From positions 1 to 64,000 of the forward strand of contig CAJNAR010000009.1 in the NCBI GenBank assembly GCA_905220665.1: a stretch of DNA of 64,000 nucleotides, in the 5' to 3' direction. This stretch comes from Albugo candida. Its lineage: Eukaryota; Oomycota; Peronosporomycetes; Albuginales; Albuginaceae. Below, piece after piece: positions 22,653-34,324 of this stretch. Position 1 is the first letter of the stretch. Each line of letters opens with the position of its first letter. Both the position numbers and the translations under genes were made by a program. Under the pieces are notes generated by a model that did not search any database, was not told where the DNA came from, and saw nothing but the letters and a program-made list of their open reading frames with translations.

Positions 22653-22946
22653 TCAAGCGAAACGGAAAGCGATCTCTTTGCAATGAGCTTCAGGCTCGAA
22701 TTCTTCACATAACGGTATGTGTGATAGCTCGACCAGCCATATTCCCATGTTTATGCGTGATATGGGTTTGCAATCATTGTAAGAGGACATTTCTTTGTGC
22801 TCAGATTGGGTGGACATTCCATCGTTGGAAATTAATAATATCTCTGCTCCAACGATCCCATCCGTACCCAGCCCATAACCTGTTCTCACCGACAATGGAG
22901 TTACAAAAAATTTCCGTGTAACGAATCGGACTTTGGCGATATTCAT
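22653..22946 (-). pseudogene. Short coding relic
   Basis: A 97-codon minus-strand frame with LSVRTGYGLGTDGIVGAEIL followed by LISNDGMSTQSEHKEM. Composition is coding-like. No upstream or downstream continuation could be established. Unassigned. Confidence 0.25.
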
Positions 22947-23198
22947 TTATTGGCGCTGATAAAAGATGACTTTCGAATATTGCGATTACCGTATGCTTCT
23001 AATTAGAAGTGTATCGTGCATGCATAAATAAACAAGATTTTGGGTCGGAAGCATCTTTTGATCCGTTTCATCATTTGTAGAATGAATGGGTGGTGGGTAC
23101 CGCTATCTGCTTATGATGACCTTTTCGGCGTTCTGACATATCTTTACATGGCCCTTAGACATGTTCCGAGGTTATCATTCCTCGCTGATTAAACTATT

Positions 23199-23471
23199 TT
23201 ATTGAAAGATCGATCTGTCCGGTAGTAGTGTAAATTGATTAGGTTTGGCTGAATTACAAAAAGGCTTGAGCAGCCTAGACGTTGCCATGCCAACTCGCTC
23301 CATACCCCGTTTCATAAAACTCAGTGATACATCATTTAGCAATTGTACACAATCAGCTATCCTACCACAAAAGTTACCACCTCCAAAGCTATCTCTGCGA
23401 CATACAAAATGAACTTGTAATTTTTCTCTGGAACTGTATTGTGATAATGCATGTGGGATGTTAAATCTCAT
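23199..23471 (-). pseudogene. Short coding relic
   Basis: A 90-codon minus-strand frame beginning with an ATG (MRFNIPHALSQYSSREKLQV) and containing a glycine-rich FGGGNFCGRIADCVQLLND. No family recognised. May be a piece of a larger lost gene. Confidence 0.25.
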
Positions 23472-24369
23472 GCTGGAGTAAACGTTAGAATCTCGAACGA
23501 ATCAATAACCACAATCACGCCAGCTCAGCCGGCGGGTCAGACCACTCTTTTATGATTGCCCAGCTTACATGAACCTTATTAATTCGGCGAAGATGTTATC
23601 TGTTCATCCATGTGGCTTTGGACGTGGTGCGAGGATTTAAATAGCGCAGGTTTTCTTAGTGTAGCTTGTTGTCGATCCCGATAAATAATCTTGATAAAGA
23701 TCTGCTCAAAGATACTGTTCTTGTGCGCAATCTCATTTATTTTGTCGCACAGCCGGTTCCTACAACGTCATCGGATCTTTTTCGTTGCCTGTCGTTCTTC
23801 CAAGCACGTCCATACGTTGATAGTAATGACTCGCTCTCTCTTTTAAATCGATTACATTGCTATCAACCGAAAAACTTTTGATTTATATGGTAAACTTAGT
23901 GCAGTAGGGTGATCGAAATCGACAAAGCCTCGGCACCTCGCCACGATGCGGTCGGCCAAAGAGTACATCGATGCGAAATATTTGTGGCACTACGCAAACG
24001 AGGCATTGTACGCTGAATGTCAGTCTCTACGAAAGGCTCGTTGATAACTCTCAACAAATAGCGCCTAAATATTCCTGCAATCAGTTTCGAAAGCATCTGC
24101 TAGCGGCTTCTATTGCGATCAAGAATTCTCAACGTAGCGAACCCTTTTGTGCAAGGGAATCCTGATCATGTTGATTCTTTACAGCCAAGACAGAGTTCAA
24201 GACGGTGGTTGGGACAAAGCGGTTGAGGTCAATGGCTTGACTTCAAGACTAAAGTCATTGCCACTCTTAGAATTGTTGAATTTCATTGCGTGAAGCATGA
24301 GGAAATGGCCGCCAGCTTCGAAAATTGTCCATTCCATTTTTCTTGATCGCAATGTAGCACACTTAAGGC

Positions 24370-25220
24370 TCATGTGGCTTCAGGGGTCTCTGATAGTATA
24401 GTTCTCCTATTCAAATTGTAACACTGTATCGTCTTTGAGCGTGATTTTAAACTAAAGCATTTTCGCATGTTGGAGCACATCACAGCGAGAACGATGCACA
24501 GGAGCATTGGAAGAGAGATGCCCTGAATTCGATGAAGCAGTATGAGGAAGAGACGGCATCTTTTCCATGCTTTCCATGAATTTTTCATACCCCTTAGGTG
24601 GAATATAGGTCCACATTTCGTCATAATAGAAGCTCACACTTCCACTTCTTTCATTCTGCGTTGAGGGTGAAGGATCAGTAAGTACAAATGTGGCTTCTAG
24701 CGGACCAAGCAACAACCCCGGAGTAATGCCAAGTGTAGGCAGATTCAAGCGTTAAGGATGACCGTGGCAGCAAAGACTGGCGCTGAATTTTCCTTCTTTG
24801 TAACATACACTTTCCAAGTGCTGTCACCATCCCATTCCAAACTGACCATAGTGTTCACAGTCTAGCAATGGCTTTGATAGAGAGGACTTCAAATTCGGCT
24901 TGCAAATTACTTTCACTTGGCTCATGGATAAATGAATTCTTTTGCAGATTCCGCTATATGATCCACTTCTACGTGATACGGTCAATACATGACATTAGTG
25001 CCACTCTGTGATGGTACCTGGAACTCTTTCTTGGGCGACATGGCTACATATTCCGTACACTCACTCGTATATTCGGGAACACGAGGATAAATTGGAAAAT
25101 AGTGTATAGGATTTCTTGCCGAATTGTCATCGGTGAAAACTTCCCAATAAGATTCACAATCTAAGCGATATGCAGGTAAGACTACCTTCGTATATTTAGT
25201 CGATTCTTCCTGTGTGAAAG
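24370..25220 (-). pseudogene. Decayed relic, probably of a longer gene
   Basis: A coherent minus-strand frame at about 25215-25000 (YRLDCESYWEVFTDDNSARN, later SQSGTNVMY) has no ATG and ends at a stop. Another at 24748-24452 carries LLLGPLEATFVLTDPSPSTQ and YYDEMWTYIPPKGYEKFMES. The part between is broken. Tyrosine- and proline-rich composition is shared, so both probably come from one gene. Unassigned. Confidence 0.35.
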
Positions 25221-26037
25221 AATAAATCTCCGTTACCAGAAATAGACGCGCATACCCTATTTGGGATTATTGGAGGAGAATAAATGGCACGAAAGCGCCT
25301 ATCATCGACCCGGGAAATTTTATTTTGCACACTCTCTGGCATGAGCTTGATGACCTATTTAGCGTGCTACTTTTGACACACCTTAACATCGTAACAAATT
25401 TGTCATCTGGTCCAAAGATACAGCCTATAAGCTCGTTTGCCTTCGATACTTCGAATTTCGAACGCTACAGAAAAGACAAGTCGGACGCGTAGCTAATAAA
25501 GAACGACCAAGCGCTGGCCTAGGCAGTTTACGAACACTGTGGGGCTGAGAGGGAATGGTGATATGTCAAACCCTGGAACTGTTACGACAGACACGACATA
25601 GGGAAGCGAACTAGAACACGGTCTTTAGTTTCCACTTGAAAAGTGGTATATTGATTTATTATTATTCTTCACCTAAATACGAAACGCCTCGCTACAATAC
25701 AACAATGTTATGTAGTCCACGCATTTCCACATGGCTTCGTCATCATTTCTTCAACATGTTCCACTTTCAACATTGGTATCATAACGTCTGGTCTACAGTC
25801 GGGAGGAAGATTTGCAATTCCCGGTATGAATGCATGTATCGTTTACTCGTGCAAGCTGATTCATTGGTCACAGAAGTCTCGTTGCACGATTTACTGAAGA
25901 AGATATGCTTTCTGAACAACTGGAAAGTACCGTATCGATACTGATCTTTTTATTCTTGAAAATCTAATTGATATAAAAAAATTCCTACCGATTGAATGCA
26001 AACATGATGTCGAATTATTGCGTTGCATTGCATAGCT

Positions 26038-26925
26038 TCATGCCTGCTCGACCTTTGTAATATCCTTTGGGCTTACACTGTCGGGCGTCTTTTCATTTTT
26101 CATACTAGTCCCAGTTTTGTTCATAGCGCGCAATTCGACAAGGCTGTAACCCAAAGCCTTTTCAACAGCTTTATCGCTCAATGTTTGTGCAACAGAGCCC
26201 ATATCGGTGTATCCATAGGAGATGATATCAATTAATGAACTCACAATGGGATCGTAGAATTGAACCACATTTTCATACATGAAAGAACTCGTAAGTATAT
26301 ACCATGAAACAGGTGACACAACGTAAATATTGCTGACTTTAGCAATACAGGATGCCAGTTTTTTAAATGCATGCTTCCTCTAGTCATCTCCTTTTTTGAA
26401 CTGGATCAACCAAACGAACTCTTTCGTGCTTCAGCTTGGAGATGCTGGATAGCATGACGGAGCGGTTGTTCTACGTTTGGATGTGAAGGGAAGCTTGGAT
26501 GCGTGACGGTAGATATCTCTGTATCTTTTGGTTGAACATTCTCTGTCGATCTTAAAATTTCACACATTGAATCGGAGAGACGAGAAACCAATTCCCATGT
26601 ATGCCAACAGCTTCTTGCTATTTCCTCCACATATACCGCCTGAGAAAAGAATAAGAGACTGCTTCGACGTGAAGTCCGTCGATAATTTACCGCTTCTGCA
26701 ATCGTGTTGAGCGCGGCACTTTCAAATACACTTTGATACATTCTGAGAGATCAGGATAGTGACGATAATTGGCCTGATTAGATGGTTGATTTGATGCTGA
26801 TTTTCTGCAAACGAGATGAAACGGTAGGTTTGCTGCATGCAGCGATATGGGGCGAACCAATTCTTTTCTAGCGGAGACTTCCAGACCGTGATGTCCATGA
26901 TATCTCCTTGCGATTGTTTATGCAC
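26038..26925 (-). pseudogene. Decayed minus-strand coding relic
   Basis: Frames 26925-26722, 26741-26406 and 26319-26038 are ordered pieces. The first (MDITVWKSPLEKNWFAPYRC) passes into the second by a frameshift near 26740. The second is helical and ends EARKSSFG; the third starts MSPVSWYILTSSFMYENVVQ and ends in a charged tail. Unassigned, but the continuity on one strand argues for a former gene of about 270 codons. Confidence 0.35.
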
Positions 26926-27194
26926 CTGCGCGCATTTTGTTTCGTTGCATTAATGTCTTCACAAGCATTTTTCCTCTTACATTTGCTGATTTTCCCAAGG
27001 TTTTGAATAAACAATCGAGAACGCGTATTACTTTCTTGGATGTACTGGATGATAGGGTCTTCAGGTACAATACATTCTTTACATTCTTTCTTTTTTATAC
27101 CATGTATTTCACATCCACCTGATAATAGCTAAATTCATCGAGTCTTCGAATATGAAAACTTGGGCTGGACAGTACCATAAAGACGTGCTATAAG

Positions 27195-27800
27195 TCAATC
27201 AGTTTCGTCTACCCAATAAATTTCTCCACATGTACTCATGCATTTCCTCTCCATATTCTCACGGGTTTCGGTAGGAGTATAACGTAGCATCCATTGAAAA
27301 CCGTCTTCTATGGAAAGAAAATATCTCTCGTCTCCGTTAGCAGGCTCCAAGCATCGAAGGCAACTAAGCATCCATACTTCAGGCTTATTGCCTTTAGCAT
27401 TAAGCAATGCGTCGTACTTCCTTTCATATAAAGATAATCAAATCTCTGTCTTTATGAGACGTCATTACTTCCCTGACTTGGCTCCTCACCGTATGCACGT
27501 TTTCTACTGAAGCTGCCCTCATCACCCGAATCCGCGCCATCAGAGATCCATTTCAATGCATCGTCACTTTCGTCGCTCCTTTCTCTTACTCCAGGATCAA
27601 TATCAACTCTAAAACGCCGTAATGACTTCGGAATACGAGCAAGCTGGACTCTTGTCGACATATCTTTGTGGAGAACACGGCTTCCTCCAGCTTTTGTAAG
27701 AAAAAACAGCGCTTCGTCCCACTTTCGCAAGAATGTTGTGAAGTTTTTTGTCTTCGTCTGGAACATTAACATCCTGGTCGGGATTGCTTTGCATGATGGC
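27195..27800 (-). pseudogene. Decayed relic with acidic serine-rich part
   Basis: Frame 27794-27609 (MQSNPDQDVNVPDEDKKLHN) is continued by frame 27772-27452 after a shift near 27720 (KWDEALFFLTKAGGSRVLHK), which ends in an acidic, serine-rich region (ERSDESDDALKWISDGADSG). The frame 27407-27195 (LSCLRCLEPANGDERYFLSI) may be the C-terminus. No known domain. Confidence 0.35.
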
Positions 27801-27959
27801 GGTGTCTATTTGTTTTGTTTAGTACAGGCTGATTTGACGTACTCAAACGGAATATCTTCAGTGATTTCCACGACCATCTTCACGTTTTCCCTTTCGCCTG
27901 GTGCTCCGCGAAAACCGAATGTGAAGTTTGCATGTGGGACAAATTGTCGAATACAGTCG

Positions 27960-29258
27960 TGACAAGTCATATCCTCAGACTAAGTGTCATAAACAATCAT
28001 GCTGACTTCATAGCCGCTGGAATCAAACGTTCGATAAGTGCCAATGAGAACAGCTACAGTTTTATCGGTCTTTATGGAATATTGTAGAATGAATGAGTGG
28101 TTCTCATAATGTGCTCGTGCAAGCACGCACTTTCTACTGAGTAACAACTACCCACTTTTAGTATAATTGAAACAACGTCACCACAGACGCGTGACAGGTT
28201 AAGGGATGGTTCATCCTCCTTTGAATGAAATTTAGAATACACATAGACGACAGTAATTCTAGGATAGTCCTACTTTTAATATGAATATACAGTACTTCAC
28301 ATATCTATACAGGTATTCGTGTTATGCAGGTGTTTTTTGCAATAAATTTAAAAAATATTCAGACCATAGTAGATTCGGTATGTTTCCATTGCTTGCATTT
28401 GGATCTGTCTTACGTAGACCACTCGGCGACTTGTTCTGTTTGTTACCTTCAATCGAACACGATATCCATTCTTTCAGATTGTCGAACCTGTGGAAGTCGA
28501 AAAACAACTCGTGTGGATAGTGCAATGTGGAAAGAATTATCATCGTATGCGACACAAGCACCTGTATGGTGAGGTTTATGTTTTATTGCGACGCGCAAAC
28601 TTGTTGAGTATATAAAGAAAGAGTGCGCATATCGGCGTCCGGTGTCTGATTGCTGAACGACGCTTTTTTGCTGTTTTTCGATTTGAATAAGCCTGATGCG
28701 TGCGTAATTCGACATATCTAGACATTTAGACAGATAAGCAGTCGCAAATACCAGACATTAGAAATGATCGTCTTCCTAGTTTACTTCTAAGCTCACAACT
28801 ATTTCATCACGAAGAGCCTCTGAATAGCACTCAGATTCATCCATAGTCTCTCTACGGCAACATCCCAATTTCAATTCATCAATCTATTACTGCCGGAGTC
28901 TTTTGGGCGGCTATACATGGCATAGTAGGCTTCTGGATGGAACCTTACAGTGAAAACGCTCCACTAAGCAATTGGTCAGTCGGATCAAAACCTCTTATGC
29001 TGATAACGCAAGTATAAACCAGTAATCGATCGCTTGGGGATTTGTCAAGTGTTCAAGTGCCAAACGTACAGCGACCTAGTGCCATGAAGCATGCAAGCGA
29101 CATGGTGTCTTGATATACATATGTGTTCAATTGTGTCAAGTATACAACCTTCCGGATTCTTAGCGAGCGATATGGATAACAAAAACAACCAGAGGTGCAA
29201 TGATGGCTTCTAGGATCAGATGACGTGAATTTTTGTGCTTGGTTGTGATTATGAGTGC
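27960..29258. other. No confident gene
   Basis: Contains an 82-codon plus-strand frame (28324-28572) with three C-x2-C pairs (CFHC, CSVC, CRTC). I could not link it to the CCG family or to any zinc finger, so it is not called a gene. The rest has stops in all frames. Confidence 0.35.
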
Positions 29259-29558
29259 TCTTGAAAGTATTTGAATTGCACTTGTTGCAATTGAGGTAGA
29301 AGTAAAAGTAAAATATATTAAGCATTAACCTTCTAAGTTAACACTACTATATGCATGTGCAACGGCATTACACACTTGCCTATGTCACATTTCAAATGAC
29401 GTCCGTCTGGTACCACGTGGTGACCGTCTCTCTTCGTACCATCTGTCAGATTGTCACCAAAAAGAGCCGTTCAGGTGAGGTCGGACTTTACCTGTGATGG
29501 GTCTTGCAGTTGACGCGCAAACTCTTGACGAACCGTCAGAAAACGATCTCTTCTAACA
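29259..29558 (-). repeat. 3' LTR of copia family 1
   Basis: 300 bp; in element orientation it begins TGTTAGAAGAG and ends near CTTTCAAGA (CA end mutated). It is matched by 34045-34324 and by the solo LTR at 53850-54148. Confidence 0.85.
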
Positions 29559-31132
29559 CTTCCCTTCGACGTCATCCTGGATGGCCTTCAACTTGAACAT
29601 ACCACGCAGGCCCGATATCCTTGCTGATGGTAGTGCCTTCATGAGTAGATCCGCCATAATATCATCAGACTCGACAAAACTTTGCTGCACGACCTTAGCT
29701 TGAACGTGGTGATAGATAAACTTGAAACGAATGTCGACATGGTTCGCCCTTGAGCTACTCTTCTCGCTTTGCAATTTCTTGATCGCCGCTTGATTGTCCT
29801 ATCCACATGAGCATCGGCTCAACAAATTTCATGTCCAGTTCTCCAAACAATCCCCTCATCCCTAGAATCTCACGACCAGCATGCGACGCAGCAATGAACT
29901 CCGCATCCATGGTATAAGCAATGCACCAGTCTGCTTCTTGCACGTCCACGATACCACTGCACCATCCATAGTTAGAACGCATCCTGACATTGACTTTCTC
30001 TCCAGCTTATCCACGGCAAATTACGCGTCGCTCCGGCTTTCGATCTTGATAGGGTCCCCTGGTTGGCTTGTACTGTTGATGCATAAGATCAGCGACTTTG
30101 TCTCCTTTAAATATCGTGCAATTCGCTTAACCATTCTCCAGTCCCTCATCGTCGGTCTGTTTGTCCGCCTGGTTGCGCGGTGCATGCAAAACAGATATCT
30201 GGGCGAGTGCATCGTGCAATCCATATAGACTATCAACGAGGGACTGAAAGGACTTGATGCTTGCTAGCTCGCCGTCGTGTGACGCAACCAACAATTCTGA
30301 ACCTTGCGTTTCTTCTTCGTTGCGTTCTTTGCCAACTGGGGTTCGAACACCGTTCGCCGATTCCAAACCATGGTCCTGTAACAGTAAGTCGACAGTCACT
30401 TCTTGGTCCAACACATAACCAGCCTCGGAGTCCCGCATTACCCGTAAACCCAGAATCTTGTTCACGACACTCAAATCTTTACTTTCAAGCGACACCATGC
30501 TGTCGAAAAAGCTGTTCAACGACATCGTTTAAAGTCTCGGTGACCAACAAGTCGTCGACATACACACCAGCCGTAACATTCCCATAGGTATCTTCAACGT
30601 ACAGACACATATCTGTTGTACACTGCTTGAAACCCAGATCGACCAACTTCGAGCTCAATAGCTTGCTCCATAGCCTTCCATCCTGCTTCAGCCCATAAAG
30701 CGACTCCTTTAACAATTGATTCAAGTTCTTTCGTATGGTTAATTCCATGTTTCTTCAAAATATCTTGACCGATTAGCATTCCGCTTGGCACTCTCATGTA
30801 TATGTCAACGTCTTTTTCCCTTTCTTCCCTGACATATGTTTTCTAATGTCACAATGACGTGCTGGAACGATCCTTCGACGAGAGAGTATCAAGATCGCCT
30901 TCACGGTATCAAGTTCTATTAACGCAGCGAAAGTCAAAGTATAATCGATTCCAAAGAGTTGCTCATTTTCACATGCAACGAGTCTTGCCTTATCTCTCTC
31001 CAAATTTCTATCAGCATCTTTCTTCGTCTTGAAAACCAACTTGTTGTGAAGAACCTGTGAGTCTTTAGGTGGGACTACCGCTCTCCACACACCATTATCC
31101 TCCAAAGCCTTCAGCTCTTCATGTATAGCCAC
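29553..31132 (-). pseudogene. copia family 1 reverse transcriptase and RNase H
   Basis: Frame 31132-30794 begins the reverse transcriptase (EELKALEDNGVWRAVVPPKD, KLVFKTKKDADRN). Frame 30748-30485 holds LLKESLYGLKQDGRLWSKLL, TDMCLYVED and the intact catalytic GVYVDDLLV. Frame 30525-30127 continues with NKILGLRVMRD and LDQEVTVDLL. RNase H follows at about 30236-29553 (MKFVEPMLMWIG; HVDIRFKFIYHHVQ). The product would copy the element RNA into DNA. At least three frameshifts. Confidence 0.88.
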
Positions 31133-31392
31133 GTACCACTTATCCTTGCTAGCGCTCTTAACACCCTCGCCGTAGTTTCTTGGGTCTTGATCTCTGATAG
31201 TATTGACAACGTCTTGGACTTCAATAATGTTACCATTATGACTTCGCTTATCGACTTCATCGCATCTTGACCGTGTCAGGTATCGGTCACGTGTCCATCC
31301 CGACGATCGGTCTTTCGTTAGGCGCTTGCCATGGTTGCCATCAAGCTCCTCCTGACCTCAGTACCATGCAGATCTTTCACCAATTCACTGTA

Positions 31393-32488
31393 TTAAATAT
31401 CGGTCACGGTTTCAGCATTCCGAACATGCTGAGTTACCACCACAACACTCTCCTTTGGTATATAAACCCGATCTCCTTTTATCTCATCGCCTTTTCCGAT
31501 GATGATTGCCGCTTTCCCGCGCACGCCCAAAGATTTGTTGTTAGTTTTCAGATGCACCGTGCTTGGGGAGCCAAAGACCATAATGTCACTTGTGACCGGT
31601 CGTTTCTTGATCAACATCTCAATAAGCGAGATACCACCTTCATTTGCCTTGGTGGGACTTCGATTTCGGATGTAGGATGCATATTCGGCAGCATCACCCC
31701 AGAACTTCAAGGGTAGTCCACTTGCAAACGCCATGCTTCGCACCATGATCATGATGGCGCGATGCATCCTTTCAGCTTTGCCATTACTTGCTGGTTATTT
31801 CTTTCACTTACTTGTCGTAAGACACCAGTTTTCTTGCAAAACACGTCCAGAGGTTTGTATTCCCTCCACCGTCTGTACGCAGAACGTGCATAACGTAATT
31901 AAACTGCATTTCGAAAAACACCATGAAATGCTTGAGCTTTATCGCAGCCACATCCTCAGTCTTCGCGAGGAACATTCGGCAATAGTTTGACCGATGATCG
32001 ATAAAGTTGATCAGATACCTTTTTCCCAGTTTATCAGGGGGAGTCATGGGACCTTTTAGGTCGGAACGGATGACGCCAGCAATCACATTGGTGGTTGAAA
32101 TCAACCCGCTTTCCTTGCGTGACTGTGCGTTCTTCGTCTGCTTGCCTTGTGCGCATGCCAAGCAGTTATACGCCTAGTATCAGTAAGTTTGGTAGCAGAG
32201 GCAGGGTCGCGGGCCATCTTGATGATTGTATCATAACACAAATGACCCAAACGACGATGGAACTGTAACAAACTTCCATGTTTTGAGCATTCGTGTTGTG
32301 TTTGTGTCCATCCTATTCACGATTGTCATAACCGCCTCCTTTGGTGACCCAAAGACACGAAAATCGTTGATCGAAGTACCATCGTACTGAAACGACAAAG
32401 ACATCATTGATACGATCAACGTCCATGATGGGTACACCTCCAGGGTGAGAGACCATAACACGCCTCTCTTCACGGTATTCAAGAGCAC
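31393..32488 (-). pseudogene. copia family 1 integrase
   Basis: Minus-strand pieces 32488-32231, 32161-31808 and 31767-31393 give the integrase in order. A region before the core holds CLACAQGKQTK-like cysteines; the core contains YLINFIDHRSNYCRMF and the second acidic motif LRTDGGG; a downstream helix reads MAFASGLPLKFWGDAAEYAS with NRSPTK. These are typical of the copia rve domain and its C-terminal extension. Frameshifts between pieces make it non-functional. Confidence 0.85.
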
Positions 32489-32530
32489 ATTCCTTCTTTT
32501 CCAATTTACCGAATGAAATGATGTTACGCC

Positions 32531-34040
32531 TCAATTGTATGCGTATTGAACATCGAGAAGTCGGATGGTCTTCACGATACCAAGTGCCTTGACCGGGATC
32601 ACCACAATTCCTTGTTTGGTGATCCTCAAGGGTACCCCATCAGAATCTGTGGTGACATATTCGTTTTGGTAATCGACCGCATCGTCTAGCAGACTCAAGT
32701 CATTGACCAAATGTCTTCCTGAGCCACCGTCCAAAACCCAGTTGCTGGTTGAGCTGGACCGTCCGTCGTTAACGGTTAAAATGAAATCTTCATCATCTTC
32801 ATCTTGTCTTTTCTTGCCTTTCTTCGGGAAAACTGCCTTGAGGTGACCAGTGTTGCCACACTGATAGCACCTTTTTGCGACTCGATCTTCTGGACGTTTC
32901 TTGACCTTTCCAAAATTCCTTATTTCATTCGTCGACTCGACGACGTTTACAACGTCTCTACCGAAATGTTTGACTCGAATGGCGAGCTTCGTTGATTGTG
33001 CAAATTGGGCGAGCTCTTCAGCATGTCGTAGGTATTCAACCCTATAGGTCCAGACGGGACAACATCGTCGTGCGCATCGTTGTATCAGCATAGTGGACAA
33101 TGCTGTCCAAGACAAGACTTTCCGCGCCTCCGCACGCGTCACTCACAGCTGTCAGAGAAAAGAAACGTTCCGTCCAGCTACGCTGTGATGACTTCGGCGC
33201 AATAAACAACTTCATGCTCTGGGCAGGTGTTATCTTGGTAGTGAAAGCCTGGAGCAACCTTTGCATAACATGCTCCATGGTTTGACTTCCAGACTACCCA
33301 GTCTCCACCTGCCAACGATAATATTTCTGTGCAATGCCTGCAAGGTATTGACCAAGAACATCAAACTTGATGTTTTCAGGCCACACAAACCACAGGCACG
33401 CTCGGAGAAGCCAACTTGTCACACAAACTCTTTTCCGGATTCAATGAACCCACTTCCAAGTCCATGGTAGAGCTCCTTTCCATCGAAAGGTTGTAGCGCC
33501 AATTTTTGTTGACGACCATCCGGCACGCCTTCGAGTACCTTCCCAGGCTGGTAATAACCAGGTCCTGGTATACGCATACCTGGTTACACTTCTCAGGTGC
33601 GCCCTGCCCATGAAAGCCAGCGTCTGGTATCTGACCCATTCCATAATTGCCATCGACCTGAGCCTGTGGGTCAACCATATCCCCAACATAAGCCGGTCGT
33701 CGGGCACCAAAGTAATTGGCCGGCGAGACATTCGTTGAATTTTTGGGAGGAGAGCAATGCTCTAAAGTCTGTAGGTTTATACATGCCCCTGATCCTGAGA
33801 CCGAACCAAAAGTGCTTGACTTCACTAACTCCTTGCGATGTCGGTTCACCTGTCCGTTTTGCGAGGATTCCATCCTACACATTCGCTCCGACAAATCAGC
33901 AAGCATGGCGAGCACCTTGTCCGGCGCCGCCGCGGGCACTGCCGACTTTTCTTTTGATTGTTGGTCGTGTCCCGACCATCGACCACCAAAGCGGGGCTAT
34001 CTTGTTGGGATGAGCCGCCAACAGCTTCCTTTGGTCTCAT
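32531..34040 (-). pseudogene. gag: copia family 1 gag and protease
   Basis: Gag starts at ATG 34040, four bases inside the 5' LTR, and is open for over 30 codons before a frameshift near 33940. Later frames carry helical capsid-like sequence (MEHVMQRLLQAFTTKITPAQ at about 33280; SDACGG and AEELAQFAQST). A zinc knuckle CYQCGNTGHLKAVF follows; the final cysteine of C-x2-C-x4-H-x4-C is F. The protease motif is degraded to LDGGSGRHLVND where D-S-G-[A/S] is expected. Gag packages the RNA and the protease matures the polyprotein. Inactive because of at least two frameshifts and the altered motifs. Confidence 0.85.
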
Positions 34041-34044
34041 AATC
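34033..34044 (-). promoter_or_regulatory. Primer-binding site, initiator tRNA anticodon type
   Basis: Directly inside the 5' LTR the element reads GATTATGAGACC. This is complementary, with two mismatches, to the anticodon-loop region GGGCTCATAACC of eukaryotic initiator tRNA-Met. Drosophila copia is known to prime from such a half-tRNA. The ATG in the site is also the gag start codon. Confidence 0.65.
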
Positions 34045-34324
34045 TGTTGAAAGTATTCAAATTGTAGTTGTTGCAAAGGTAGAAGTGTAAGTAAAATATA
34101 TTCAGCATTTACCTTATTTGTCAAAACCAAAACATGCATGTGCAGCGGCATTACAAACTTGACTATGTCACGTTTCACATGACGTCCGTCTGGTCTCACG
34201 TGGTGACCGTCTCTTTTAGTCCCATCCGTAACGTTGTCAGGTGAGGTCGGACTTTACCTGCAATGGGTATTGCAGTCTAAACTCAATCCCTTGACAATCT
34301 GTCAGAAAACGGTATCGTCTAACA
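34045..34324 (-). repeat. 5' LTR of copia family 1
   Basis: 280 bp; in element orientation TGTTAGACGATACC to ACTTTCAACA. It lacks about 20 bp found in the 3' LTR and differs by many substitutions, so the insertion is old. Confidence 0.85.

Larger units (their letters stand above)
29259..34324 (-). mobile_element. Ty1/copia LTR retrotransposon, family 1, two LTRs
   Basis: Two LTRs (29259-29558 and 34045-34324) flank minus-strand gag, protease, integrase, reverse transcriptase and RNase H in copia order. The primer site abuts the 5' LTR (34033-34044), and a purine tract GAAGGGAAG (minus strand) abuts the 3' LTR. The coding region is broken by several frameshifts and stops, so it is inactive. 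Five-base flanks (AGTGC left, TCTTC right) do not match, so either ends have mutated or the copy recombined. Its right flank is a LINE 3' end (copy B). Confidence 0.9.

Noticed and set aside
28324..28572. Cysteine-rich frame with three C-x2-C pairs as a CCG effector
   Set aside because: No signal peptide, no glycine at the CCG spacing, and no alignable flanking pattern.
33597..34042. Plus-strand frames of 108-138 codons
   Set aside because: They are antisense to copia 1 gag and show no independent coding character.
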